From assembly GCA_947493455.1 (NCBI GenBank), contig CANLRB010000012.1, positions 1-64,000 on the forward strand: 64,000 nucleotides of DNA, read 5' to 3'. This document shows, in pieces, positions 20,660 through 34,829 of the stretch. The notes under the pieces were generated by a model. The model ran no database searches. It was not told the origin of the DNA and saw only the letters and a program-made list of their open reading frames with translations. Both the position numbers and the translations under genes were made by a program. Positions within the stretch are counted from its first letter, which is position 1. Every line of letters begins with the position of its first letter. This DNA is from an uncultured Pseudoalteromonas sp. GTDB lineage: Bacteria > Pseudomonadota > Gammaproteobacteria > Enterobacterales > Alteromonadaceae.

Positions 20660-21346
20660 CTAAAGACCGAGCTCTGCCATAAAGTCATCATCGAGTTCAT
20701 CATTAGCCGAATCTTGAGGCGCTTTATTATCTTTTGCTGGCTTTGCTTTTTCACTAGCAATAATGTCGTCTGGATCAACAGCTTCAGCGATGTCAAAATC
20801 ATGTAGTTTTATAAACTCTGTTTTATCCATTGCCAGTTCTAAGTAAAAGATATTCTGATTTTCAGTGGTAAAGGTAACTCTGCGTGCTTGCGGTCTATCC
20901 ATTGTTGTATCAACTGAAATTTGCACTTGTTTGTTTATTGCCATCATTTTAGGCTGGTTTTGCGTAATTGACGTGTGCAATTGCTCGCGCACTTTATTGG
21001 TGAAATCACCAACAATTTGATTCATCAGCTCCCCCATCACGTTAGACACATCGTCCGATAAATGGCTGGTCGCTATTTCTGATTCAGGCATTCCCATATT
21101 GCGCATATAATCGCCGTAGATTTCCATTGCCGCTTGCGAGGTGAAGTTAGTTACCACCAACCCAGTAAAGCCGCCATCGAATAACACAAAACAACCGATA
21201 TCCGGTCGCATACAGGTGCGTGTAATTTTTTGCACCATGGCAGAATATGCAATGCCATTGTTGGTAGCCGATGATAAAACTTGCGTCACCGAGTGACATA
21301 AGGTTGCCAGTATATCTTCAGTACTAATTGTTTTACTTTTTTTCAT
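20660..21346 (-). CDS. DUF3334 family protein (CheC/CheX-like fold)
   Basis: The 228-aa product resembles DUF3334, a family common in Alteromonadales and neighbours. Its central segment DVSNVMGELMNQIVGDFTNKV has the spacing of the CheC/CheX phosphatase-like helix (E-x2-N type). This suggests a relation to chemotaxis or flagellar phosphatases, although the catalytic role is unproven. The C-terminus is acidic and low in complexity (about 190-228). It is monocistronic and leftward. The family assignment is from memory of motifs. Confidence 0.7.
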   Translation of the reverse strand: MKKSKTISTEDILATLCHSVTQVLSSATNNGIAYSAMVQKITRTCMRPDIGCFVLFDGGFTGLVVTNFTSQAAMEIYGDYMRNMGMPESEIATSHLSDDVSNVMGELMNQIVGDFTNKVREQLHTSITQNQPKMMAINKQVQISVDTTMDRPQARRVTFTTENQNIFYLELAMDKTEFIKLHDFDIAEAVDPDDIIASEKAKPAKDNKAPQDSANDELDDDFMAELGL

Positions 21347-21540
21347 GGGATCTCGAAAACCTTATTACGTTGTTACTAAAGAGTATAGAGGCAATTTACT
21401 CCTAAATTGATATTTATAAAACAAATTTTTAACTATTTACCACAAATTGCAACAACGACGTTTTTAATCAACAACCTAAGTTGGAATAATGCGACTAGAA
21501 TAGGTAGAATGCCGCGATATTTCGTCTAAGAGATAAATTA

Positions 21541-22266
21541 ATGACGCAAAAAGATACGATTTACGCAAGCCAACAACAGGTAAAAGACTTTAGCTTTGAT
21601 GAGACCGTCGTTGAAGTCTTTCCAGATATGATCCAGCGCTCAGTCCCAGGCTATACCACGATGGTCAGCACCATGGGCAAGTTGGCTGGCCAATATGCAC
21701 AAAATAACTCTAACTTGTACGATTTAGGTTGTTCGCTTGGTGCCGTGACTCTGAGTATGCGTCGAAATATTGAAAAGCAAAATTGCCAAATCATTGCCAT
21801 CGACAATTCACAGGCAATGATTGAACGCTGCAAATTACATTTACAGGGGTTTCGTTCTGACGTGCCCGTAGATGTGCAACTAGCCGATATTACTGAAGTG
21901 AACATTGAAAACGCCTCGGTTGTCGCGCTCAATTTTACGCTCCAATTTATTGCACAACCGATGCGCCGCGCGCTGCTAGAGAAAATTTATGCGGGACTCA
22001 AACCCGGTGGCATCCTGCTCCTAAGTGAAAAAATAAAAGGCGAAAACGACACTGTAGATGATGTGCTAATTGACTTACATCACGACTTTAAACGTGCCAA
22101 CGGTTATTCCGAATTAGAAATAAGTCAAAAACGCAGCGCAATTGAAAACGTAATGCGCCCCGATACCTTATCAGAACATCAACAACGCTTAACTGATATC
22201 GGCTTTACACATACACAAGTTTGGTATCAATGTTTTAATTTTTGTTCAATGATCGCAATTAAGTAA
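21541..22266 (+). CDS. cmoA: Carboxy-S-adenosyl-L-methionine synthase CmoA
   Basis: CmoA converts S-adenosylmethionine and prephenate into carboxy-SAM. CmoB then uses carboxy-SAM to make 5-oxyacetyluridine at the tRNA wobble position 34. The 241-aa product has a Rossmann-type SAM fold with LYDLGCSLGAVTLSMRR (about 60-76) and IIAIDNSQAMIERC (about 84-97). It also has ALNFTLQFI and a C-terminal QRLTDIGF helix. It lies 12 bases before cmoB, forming the classic pair. Confidence 0.97.
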   Translation: MTQKDTIYASQQQVKDFSFDETVVEVFPDMIQRSVPGYTTMVSTMGKLAGQYAQNNSNLYDLGCSLGAVTLSMRRNIEKQNCQIIAIDNSQAMIERCKLHLQGFRSDVPVDVQLADITEVNIENASVVALNFTLQFIAQPMRRALLEKIYAGLKPGGILLLSEKIKGENDTVDDVLIDLHHDFKRANGYSELEISQKRSAIENVMRPDTLSEHQQRLTDIGFTHTQVWYQCFNFCSMIAIK

Positions 22267-22278
22267 TAAAGGTAAATT

Positions 22279-23247
22279 ATGAATATTTGGTTCACGCAAT
22301 TTTATGCTGCAATTGCTCAATCAACTCTCAGTCACTGGCTAGAAACCTTACCAAGCCAGCTCAATCATTGGCAAAAAGAAGCCCAACATGGTGATTGGCC
22401 AAAATGGGAGAAAGTGTTAAAAAACTTACCCACTTCGAATACAGAGCACGTCAACATAACAGATAAAGTTGAGTTTGGTCGCGATGATGAACTATCTACT
22501 GGCCACCAAAAACAACTTGAACATCTTTTTAAACGTATGATGCCATGGCGCAAAGGCCCATTTACCATTCATGGCCTTGAAATCAATACCGAGTGGCGCA
22601 GTGACTGGAAGTGGGATCGCGTTGCGCCGCATATTAGCGATTTAACAAACCGTACGGTACTGGATATCGGCTGTGGTTCAGGCTACCACTTATGGCGTAT
22701 GCGTGGTGCCGGTGCTGAATTTGTTGTCGGTATTGATCCATCTGATCTATTTTTAAGCCAATTTCAAGCGATCAAGCACTTTAACCCCGACCCCAATGTA
22801 CATTTATTGCCGCTCGGTGTTGAACAGTTACCCGAATTAAAAGCATTTGACACGGTTTTCTCAATGGGTGTGCTCTACCATAGACGTTCGCCAATCGACT
22901 TTTTATCGCAGCTAAAAGCTCAGCTTAGACCCGGCGGTGAACTCGTGCTTGAAACACTCGTTATTGAAGGCGACGAACAAGCTGTGCTAATGCCAACCGA
23001 CCGCTACGCAAAAATGCGTAATGTTTGGTATATTCCAAGCGCCAACGCCTTAATGCTGTGGATGGCCCGAGTCGGATTCAAAAACATCAAACTCGTCGAC
23101 CTTGACCAAACCTCTGTTGAGGAACAGCGAAAAACTGACTGGATGACCACCGAATCACTGAGTGATTTTCTTGATCCAAACGATCCAAATAAAACAATTG
23201 AAGGCTACCCGGCCCCTCTTCGTGCGGTTGTTATCGCCAACGCATAA
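22279..23247 (+). CDS. cmoB: tRNA U34 carboxymethyltransferase CmoB
   Basis: CmoB transfers the carboxymethyl group from carboxy-SAM to 5-hydroxyuridine-34 of tRNAs, broadening codon reading. The 322-aa product has an N-terminal family-specific region ([13 protein letters not shown] at about 108-120). The SAM-binding core follows ([56 protein letters not shown]). Length and motif set are typical. It is translated from the same mRNA as cmoA, with AAAGG upstream. Confidence 0.98.
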   Translation: MNIWFTQFYAAIAQSTLSHWLETLPSQLNHWQKEAQHGDWPKWEKVLKNLPTSNTEHVNITDKVEFGRDDELSTGHQKQLEHLFKRMMPWRKGPFTIHGLEINTEWRSDWKWDRVAPHISDLTNRTVLDIGCGSGYHLWRMRGAGAEFVVGIDPSDLFLSQFQAIKHFNPDPNVHLLPLGVEQLPELKAFDTVFSMGVLYHRRSPIDFLSQLKAQLRPGGELVLETLVIEGDEQAVLMPTDRYAKMRNVWYIPSANALMLWMARVGFKNIKLVDLDQTSVEEQRKTDWMTTESLSDFLDPNDPNKTIEGYPAPLRAVVIANA

Positions 23248-23252
23248 TCAAT

Positions 23253-23282
23253 TTTGCCGTATTCACACTTGGATACGGCAAA
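23253..23282 (+). terminator. Hairpin after cmoB
   Basis: The perfect 10-bp repeat TTTGCCGTAT / ATACGGCAAA with a 10-base loop follows the cmoB stop closely. The downstream T-run is poor, so it may stabilise the mRNA end rather than act as a strict terminator. Confidence 0.5.
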
Positions 23283-23466
23283 TATTCGTCAATACAGTAC
23301 CTTAATTATTCGAAACAACTCATGGCGCGCGAGACGCTATTACTAAATCTCAATCATTTATGACAAATGTCCTCTTTTACCCCGAATAATTGTGGTAGCG
23401 ACTTACTAATTCATGTAAAATGCGCGAGTTTTTTATGCAACCCACATGCAACCTTAAGGAATTTCC

Positions 23467-24507
23467 GTGAGCGAACAAAAACAGTCTTTAAGCTACAAAG
23501 ATGCTGGTGTCGATATTGACGCTGGTAACGCATTAGTTGAACGTATTAAAGGTGTCGTTAAAAAAACCCGACGTCCAGAAGTGATGGGCGGAATTGGTGG
23601 TTTTGGCGCACTTTGTGAGTTACCAACCGGTTATAAAGAACCTGTACTCGTTGCTGGTACCGACGGTGTAGGTACTAAATTACGTTTAGCAATCGACCTG
23701 AAAAAGCACGACACTGTCGGTATTGACCTCGTTGCTATGTGTGTAAATGACCTTATTGTACAAGGCGCTGAACCTCTGTTTTTCCTAGACTACTATGCAA
23801 CAGGTAAACTCGACGTTGATGTTGCCGCAGATGTCGTGACTGGTATCGGTAAAGGTTGTGAGCTTTCTGGCTGTGCACTCATTGGTGGTGAAACAGCTGA
23901 AATGCCTGGCATGTACGAAGGTGATGATTACGATATGGCTGGCTTTTGTACCGGTGTCGTTGAAAAATCAAAAATCATCGACGGTTCAAAAGTATCTCAA
24001 GGCGACCAACTTATCGCCCTTGCGTCAAGTGGTCCGCACTCGAACGGATACTCATTAATTCGCAAAGTACTTGAAGTATCAGGCGCGGATACAAATGCAG
24101 AATTTAAAGGTAAAACTTTAGGTGAGCATTTACTTGAGCCAACACGTATTTACGTAAAATCAACGCTTGAATTACTTAAACATGTTGATGTTCACGCGCT
24201 TTCTCATATCACAGGCGGTGGTTTTTGGGAGAACATTCCACGTGTATTACCTGAATCTGCAAAAGCAGTTATTAAAGGTGACAGCTGGCAATGGCCTGCA
24301 GTGTTCAACTGGCTACAAGAAAACGGCAATATCGAAACCCATGAAATGTACCGCACATTTAACTGCGGTGTTGGTTTAGTGTTAGTTGTTCCTGCTGATA
24401 AACTATCGCAAAGTCTTGAGATTTTAAATAACGCAGGCGAGCAAGCGTGGCACATTGGTGAAATCCAAACTGCTGCAGCAGGCGAAGAGCAAGTAGAAAT
24501 CATCTAA
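23467..24507 (+). CDS. purM: Phosphoribosylformylglycinamidine cyclo-ligase PurM
   Basis: PurM (AIR synthetase) closes the imidazole ring in step five of de novo purine synthesis, using ATP. The 346-aa product has the family motifs [24 protein letters not shown] and [28 protein letters not shown] and [16 protein letters not shown] follow. The start is GTG at 23467, preceded by AAGGA. Its stop codon overlaps the purN start by one base (TAATG), so the two are translationally coupled. Confidence 0.98.
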   Translation: MSEQKQSLSYKDAGVDIDAGNALVERIKGVVKKTRRPEVMGGIGGFGALCELPTGYKEPVLVAGTDGVGTKLRLAIDLKKHDTVGIDLVAMCVNDLIVQGAEPLFFLDYYATGKLDVDVAADVVTGIGKGCELSGCALIGGETAEMPGMYEGDDYDMAGFCTGVVEKSKIIDGSKVSQGDQLIALASSGPHSNGYSLIRKVLEVSGADTNAEFKGKTLGEHLLEPTRIYVKSTLELLKHVDVHALSHITGGGFWENIPRVLPESAKAVIKGDSWQWPAVFNWLQENGNIETHEMYRTFNCGVGLVLVVPADKLSQSLEILNNAGEQAWHIGEIQTAAAGEEQVEII

Positions 24508-25166
24508 TGGCAGTTGATGTGCTTCAAAAGCCAACCCGAATTGTCGTTTTAATTTCGGGTAGCGGTTCAAACTTACAAGCAATTATTGATGCCGTTGCGG
24601 CAAAGCAAATCAATGGCGAAATTAGTGCGGTTATTAGTAACCGCGCTGATGCATATGGCTTAGTGCGAGCGAGTAAGGCAAACATTGCCACAGCGGTATT
24701 AAGCCATAAAGAATTTGCCTCTCGTGAAGACTACGATTCGGCATTAATGCAAAAAATTGATAGTTTTGAGCCAGATTTGGTTGTATTGGCTGGTTTTATG
24801 CGTATTCTAACTCCTAGCTTAGTGCAAAATTATTTGGGTAAAATGTTGAACATTCATCCATCTTTGTTGCCTAAGTATCAGGGTCTGAATACCCATCAAA
24901 GAGCGCTAGATGCAAATGATAAAGAACACGGCGTAAGTGTTCACTTTGTCACCGAAGAATTAGACGGTGGCCCAGTGGTACTTCAAGCAAAGGTTGATAT
25001 TAAAGCAGACGATACTGCAGAAACCTTAGCAGAACGTGTTCATAAACAAGAACATATAATCTATCCTTTGGTGGTTAAGTGGTTCAGTGAACAACGACTA
25101 ACAATGGAAACCGATTATGCAGTTCTTGATGGCGAAAAATTACCAATTAGCGGCGCCAAGCTATAA
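24507..25166 (+). CDS. purN: Phosphoribosylglycinamide formyltransferase PurN
   Basis: PurN transfers a formyl group from 10-formyltetrahydrofolate to GAR in purine synthesis. The 219-aa product has VLISGSGSNLQAIID near the N-terminus for phosphate binding and AVISNRADAYGL. MLNIHPSLLPKYQGLNTHQRAL carries the catalytic Asn and His. The ELDGGPVVLQAKV segment carries the catalytic Asp. The start overlaps the purM stop. The 3' end overlaps the next gene by about 50 bases. Confidence 0.97.
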   Translation: MAVDVLQKPTRIVVLISGSGSNLQAIIDAVAAKQINGEISAVISNRADAYGLVRASKANIATAVLSHKEFASREDYDSALMQKIDSFEPDLVVLAGFMRILTPSLVQNYLGKMLNIHPSLLPKYQGLNTHQRALDANDKEHGVSVHFVTEELDGGPVVLQAKVDIKADDTAETLAERVHKQEHIIYPLVVKWFSEQRLTMETDYAVLDGEKLPISGAKL

Positions 25167-25872
25167 AAAGAATACTCTCGGTGCTTTAGTTTTCCTACTA
25201 AGCACCTTTTTCTCTACTACCCTATACGCTTCGACTATTAATCCATATAGTGCCGAATACGATGTTTTTCGCAAAGGTGAACGCTATGGCAGTGCCCTTC
25301 GTCAATTTTCAGATGTTGGTAATGGCCAATGTAAACTGCGCTATAGCAGCAAGATTAAGTGGATGATTTTCACTGATGAACGCGAAGAAAGCGGTATTTT
25401 TAATTGTACCGACGACAAAATTACACCATTGAAATACACCATGGTGCGCGAAGGAACCGGCAAAGACCGAAACTACAAACTGCTATTCGATCAAAATAAA
25501 AAGCAAATCAAGTCAAACCAACACAAGTACCCACTAAAACTTGATTGGAGTGAAAACTTCCAAGATGGCATGTCCTACCAAGCAAAAATGCGCATAGACT
25601 TGCGCAGTGGCGCGACTCATTTTGACTATCCTATCGTAGATAAAAAAGGCAAAGCGCGGCACTATAAATTTGAAGTGATCGGTAAAGAAACAATCACACT
25701 CCCTTTTGGCAATCTTGAGACCATTAAAGTGAAACGCCTTTACGACAACGATAAACGTCAAGCATTAGCTTGGTTTGCGCCAAGTATGGATTTTCTCTTA
25801 GTACGTATGTGGAAAGGTGAAAAAGGTGTTGAGCAGTTCGATATTCAGCTTAAATCACACAAACAACTTTAA
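25117..25872 (+). CDS. DUF3108 family exported protein
   Basis: The 251-aa product has a signal peptide (hydrophobic stretch from about 20 to 38, ending in LYAS). A soluble region resembling DUF3108 follows: YSAEYDVFRKGERYGSALRQF, a LPFGNLETIKVKRLYDN segment and ALAWFAPSMDFLLVRMW. Such proteins are predicted periplasmic beta-structured proteins of unknown role, often found after purN in Alteromonadales-type genomes. The start is uncertain: ATG 25117 and ATG 25129 both lie inside purN in another frame. I kept the first because GGAA lies eight bases before it. Confidence 0.75.
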   Translation: MQFLMAKNYQLAAPSYKKNTLGALVFLLSTFFSTTLYASTINPYSAEYDVFRKGERYGSALRQFSDVGNGQCKLRYSSKIKWMIFTDEREESGIFNCTDDKITPLKYTMVREGTGKDRNYKLLFDQNKKQIKSNQHKYPLKLDWSENFQDGMSYQAKMRIDLRSGATHFDYPIVDKKGKARHYKFEVIGKETITLPFGNLETIKVKRLYDNDKRQALAWFAPSMDFLLVRMWKGEKGVEQFDIQLKSHKQL

Positions 25873-26000
25873 TTAGTTCACTTTAGGGAGTACGCGTGAC
25901 ATGCTTGCTCCCAACCCTACCTTAAAACCATCTCAAAACCATCAATCTCATTTTACTGGCCCTTTATCGTAAACGTCAGGAAAAAAAGCAAAACATCACA

Positions 26001-26019
26001 TAGTCTATAAATTAGACTA
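26001..26019. repeat. Perfect short inverted repeat before the 21-aa peptide
   Basis: TAGTCTA-TAAAT-TAGACTA is a perfect 7-bp stem with a 5-base loop, 24 bases before the start of a tiny hydrophobic open frame. It could be an operator or a leader hairpin. Confidence 0.5.
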
Positions 26020-26042
26020 TCTGAAAGAGTGGCGAGGGATGT

Positions 26043-26108
26043 ATGTTTATCGAATTAATTGATTTGCTTTTATGTTTAGTGCTTGGTTTGCTAAACAGTC
26101 TAATTTAA
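26043..26108 (+). CDS. Putative 21-aa hydrophobic peptide
   Basis: The open frame encodes a 21-residue peptide beginning MFIELIDLLLCLVLGLL, almost entirely hydrophobic and long enough for one membrane helix. GAGGG (26034-26038) lies four bases before the ATG. The size and character resemble small membrane proteins or type I toxin peptides. A chance AT-rich frame cannot be excluded, and no homologue is recognised. Confidence 0.35.
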   Translation: MFIELIDLLLCLVLGLLNSLI

Positions 26109-26178
26109 TTAATGCCTATTTCGTCGGCTAATTGGGTAAGAGCCGCGTTTAATCACAACTCTTAACCCGTTAGATAAC

Positions 26179-26415
26179 TTATTGCTTGTGCAGCGTCAGC
26201 AACGAGGTTTCGTTGTCGGCTCGATGCTTACACGATAACACTTTATAGTAGCCTAAGTTGTCATCATTTTGCGTGATTGAATAACGCGGTGTGTTAGGTT
26301 TAAACGGGAAAACGCGTTTTATATCCTCACTATTTAGCTCAACTTTAATGAGTTCCTGATATGTTTCAACTGAAATGGTTTTTACTGCTCTTCCATCAAT
26401 TTTTATATCTGCCAT
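26179..26415 (-). CDS. Small protein of unknown function (78 aa)
   Basis: No family was recognised. The 78-aa product begins MADIKIDGRAVKTISVETYQ and is hydrophilic, with a single Cys in VLSCKHRAD and no membrane segment. I chose ATG 26415 rather than GTG 26424, because AAGGTGA lies five bases before the ATG and overlaps the GTG. It is leftward and probably monocistronic. Confidence 0.65.
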   Translation of the reverse strand: MADIKIDGRAVKTISVETYQELIKVELNSEDIKRVFPFKPNTPRYSITQNDDNLGYYKVLSCKHRADNETSLLTLHKQ

Positions 26416-26494
26416 TTTTGTCACCTTAGGTTAAATTGGAGATTTAGCACGATTTATTGAACAACTATTAACCACCTTACAAATTATTTATTCA

Positions 26495-26899
26495 TTAAAC
26501 AAGCGTTAAAACACCACAAATAAATAAGCCAACGAGTCCAATCAGGCTCAAACCAAAGGCACCACTGCGTGCAAGACTAAAATTAATATAATAAAAAAAC
26601 ATGTGACCGACGCGCGCGACAAAATAGAGCAGTGAAAATCCATTCACCCAACTTGGTGCTCCACCGAGCAATGTTGCAAACATTAGTAATAAAATAAAAA
26701 TAGACACACTTTCATTGGTATTCATAAATGCTCGAGTCGCCCGAAAAACAAAGCTGTCATGTGTTGCTTCAATCGGAAAACCAGGTGTGTGCTTTGCTTT
26801 TAACGCAACGACATCAGCGATAATGAGTTGTATCACTTGCATTAGACCAACTAACCCTATTACTAGAACAGACCATTTATATGGTGTTAAAAATTCCAT
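26495..26899 (-). CDS. MAPEG family membrane protein
   Basis: The 134-aa product has four membrane helices (about 8-28, 58-80, 85-103 and 112-133). It carries MAPEG-family signature residues: FRATRAFMNTNES in the first loop and RVGHMFFYYINFSLAR before the last helix. Eukaryotic members act on glutathione and eicosanoids; bacterial members are mostly uncharacterised. AAAGGAGG lies just before the ATG, and it has its own transcription unit. Confidence 0.85.
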   Translation of the reverse strand: MEFLTPYKWSVLVIGLVGLMQVIQLIIADVVALKAKHTPGFPIEATHDSFVFRATRAFMNTNESVSIFILLLMFATLLGGAPSWVNGFSLLYFVARVGHMFFYYINFSLARSGAFGLSLIGLVGLFICGVLTLV

Positions 26900-27021
26900 A
26901 ACTTCCTCCTTTAAAGCCCTTATTATGTTTTTTTAATATTATAAATCAACAATATAAATGTATATTTCAATTTAAAATCAATTAACATGACACTCCAACT
27001 TTAAGCCAATATCAGCACACA

Positions 27022-27050
27022 ATAAAAAAGGCAGTAAATACTGCCTTTTG
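27022..27050 (-). terminator. Terminator of the gltBD operon
   Basis: The stem AAAAGGCAG / CTGCCTTTT around TAAATA on the + strand reads, on the - strand, as a GC-containing hairpin followed by six T residues. It lies about 30 bases after the gltD stop. Confidence 0.85.
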
Positions 27051-27080
27051 GTTAGCTAGGGAGCTTAATAAAGTTGATTA

Positions 27081-32961
<5,881 letters not shown>

Positions 32962-33230
32962 CAGATGAACTCCTCCCTTGCTACTGCTAAAGCGCACAGT
33001 TGTGTTAGTAGTAACGAAAATAAAAGCTTTAGCAGAACAAAACTAACCATAAATTGATTTTACGTCAACCAATTTATGCATACCTATGCACTACAGTGAA
33101 TATTTTTCATTTACATTGCAATTAACCCACATCAGGTAAAAACAGCTAAAAAAGGCTAAATTGCATCTTAATTTTAAATGACACCGGTGACATTTTAATT
33201 AAAGGTTAACAAGAATAACTCTCAACTGTA

Positions 33231-33248
33231 GTTTACGTAAACGTAAAC
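33231..33248. promoter_or_regulatory. GTTTACGTAAAC palindrome with adjoining half-repeat
   Basis: GTTTACGTAAAC is a perfect 12-bp palindrome immediately followed by a further GTAAAC half-site. The shape fits a dimeric regulator operator, such as a LacI-type protein. The cognate regulator is unknown. Confidence 0.4.
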
Positions 33249-33258
33249 CAAACACATT

Positions 33259-33276
33259 AATGAATAATTATTCATG
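33259..33276. promoter_or_regulatory. ArgR-type (ARG) box upstream of gltBD
   Basis: TGAAT-AATT-ATTCA (33261-33274) is an exact match to the core of the E. coli ARG-box consensus, within a 16-bp perfect palindrome (33260-33275). ArgR is reported to regulate gltBD in E. coli and Pseudomonas. The site lies about 300 bases before gltB, and the only other neighbouring gene, grxD, has its 3' end here. Confidence 0.65.
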
Positions 33277-33411
33277 GTATTACCAATTTACCAAAAGTAA
33301 ACTATGCGTTGTGTAAGGCCAATAAAAATGGGACATACATCGAGATCCGGGTCGAGTCAAAAATGTGACAACAAGGCGGGAAGCTGGCAAACAGTTGCAC
33401 AGTAAAAAACA

Positions 33412-33448
33412 AAAAAAGCGAATAAGAGTCCTTATTCGCTTTTTCTAT
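33412..33448 (-). terminator. Terminator of grxD
   Basis: The stem AAAAAGCGAATAAG / CTTATTCGCTTTTT around a short loop is followed on the - strand by seven T residues. It lies just after the grxD stop. Confidence 0.88.
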
Positions 33449-33471
33449 AAATTAGAAAACAGTGTTATAAA

Positions 33472-33807
33472 CTATTCGTCTTCTGTTTTATATTTCGCAG
33501 CTGTTTCAGTGATAAGTGGCTGCAATTCACCGCGTTGAAACATTTCTAAAATAATGTCACAGCCGCCAATTAGCTCACCTTCAACCCACAATTGTGGGAA
33601 AGTTGGCCAATTTGCATAAGCAGGTAACTCGGCGCGAATATCTGGGTTTTGCAGAATATCAACATACGCAAATTGCTCACCACAATTCATTAACGCTTGT
33701 GACGCCTGCGACGAAAAGCCACAACTTGGCAGTTTAGGTGATCCCTTCATATATAGAATGATTGGGTTTTCAGAAATTTGCTGTTTAATTTTATCAATGG
33801 TTTCCAT
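33472..33807 (-). CDS. grxD: Monothiol glutaredoxin GrxD (Grx4)
   Basis: This CGFS-type glutaredoxin binds a [2Fe-2S] cluster with glutathione and delivers it in iron-sulfur protein assembly. The 111-aa product has the active-site motif CGFS (Cys29) and the glutathione-binding WPTFPQLWVEGELIGGCDI segment. ATG 33807 is chosen over the TTG one codon upstream, with GAGG six bases before it. It is divergent from sodB. Confidence 0.96.
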   Translation of the reverse strand: METIDKIKQQISENPIILYMKGSPKLPSCGFSSQASQALMNCGEQFAYVDILQNPDIRAELPAYANWPTFPQLWVEGELIGGCDIILEMFQRGELQPLITETAAKYKTEDE

Positions 33808-34053
33808 CAACGACCTCGTAACGCATCAAAACGATGAACAAAAAATATATATTGCGCGATTACATGCTAGGAAAATATAAAAATCAACCAAATTGAACTA
33901 ATTTTTATGCTAATAGGCAATCGCGTGTGCTTTCTAGCATTGCTGTTTGCAAAAACTTGAGTAAAATGCTCAGGTATAATAACACTTATCAAGATTATCT
34001 TCATATATAATTATGATGTTCTTGATTAAACTAACGCCTACGGAGACACGAAA

Positions 34054-34635
34054 ATGGCATTTGAACTACCGTCACTACCTTATGCGATCGACGCACTAGA
34101 GCCGCACATTTCAAAAGAAACACTTGAGTTTCACCACGGTAAGCACCACAACACATATGTTGTAAAACTAAACGGTTTAGTTGAAGGCACTGAGCTTGCT
34201 GAAAAATCACTAGAAGAAGTTGTATGTAACTCTGAAGGTGGTGTTTTCAATAATGCAGCTCAGATCTGGAACCACACTTTTTACTGGCACAGCCTATCGC
34301 CAAATGGTGGCGGCGACGCAACTGGTAAAGTAGCAGAGCTAATCAACGCAAAATGGGGTTCATTCGCTGAATTCCAAGCAGCTTTCAACGATAAAGCAGT
34401 GAACAACTTCGGTTCAAGCTGGACTTGGTTAGTGCAACTTGCTGACGGTTCACTTGATATCGTGAATACATCAAACGCGGCTACACCACTGACTGAAGAT
34501 GGCGTAACACCAATTTTAACTGTGGATTTGTGGGAACACGCTTACTACATTGATTACCGCAACGTACGTCCTGATTACCTTAAAGGTTTCTGGGCACTTG
34601 CGAACTGGGATTTTGCAAACGCAAACCTAGCTTAA
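34054..34635 (+). CDS. sodB: Iron superoxide dismutase SodB
   Basis: This cytoplasmic enzyme converts superoxide to hydrogen peroxide and oxygen. The 193-aa product matches the Fe-type length. It has metal ligands His27 (in LEFHHGKHH), a second His in NHTFYW, and Asp and His in [13 protein letters not shown]. The aromatic core [10 protein letters not shown] is also present. GGAG precedes the ATG, and TATAAT at about 33978 is a likely -10 element upstream. It is a single-gene unit ending in its own terminator. Confidence 0.97.
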   Translation: MAFELPSLPYAIDALEPHISKETLEFHHGKHHNTYVVKLNGLVEGTELAEKSLEEVVCNSEGGVFNNAAQIWNHTFYWHSLSPNGGGDATGKVAELINAKWGSFAEFQAAFNDKAVNNFGSSWTWLVQLADGSLDIVNTSNAATPLTEDGVTPILTVDLWEHAYYIDYRNVRPDYLKGFWALANWDFANANLA

Positions 34636-34643
34636 TTGCTTTT

Positions 34644-34681
34644 ATGCTAGCAGCAACGTCTGCTAGCATTCTCCCCTTTTT
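34644..34681 (+). terminator. Terminator of sodB
   Basis: The 10-base arms ATGCTAGCAG / CTGCTAGCAT around a 6-base loop (34644-34669) are followed by a pyrimidine run ending in six T residues. Confidence 0.75.
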
Positions 34682-34829
34682 ATTATTGCGCTTTAGACAA
34701 CAAAAATTTTCTTTAAAAAACGATACTTTAAATAAGCATATTTAAAATTTCCAACTACCATTAAAGATAAGGTTCTTTATGAACTAGTCAGGTGAATTTC
34801 GTATTCGTGTGGTTTCCTTGGAGGTCTAT

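Larger units (their letters stand above)
25873..26178. other. Intergenic region with a hairpin and a tiny open frame
   Basis: The left part contains a weak GGGAG/CTCCC repeat after the DUF3108 gene, possibly its terminator. The right part contains a perfect hairpin (26001-26019) and a 21-codon hydrophobic open frame (26043-26108), listed separately. Nothing else is recognisable. Confidence 0.5.
32962..33411. other. gltB upstream region with regulatory palindromes
   Basis: This gap of about 450 bases carries no gene. It contains an ArgR-type box (33259-33276) and a second palindrome (33231-33248), listed separately. A TTGACG hexamer on the - strand (33063-33068) may be a -35 element, but the matching -10 is weak. 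A TATGCATA palindrome also occurs near 33076-33083. Confidence 0.5.
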
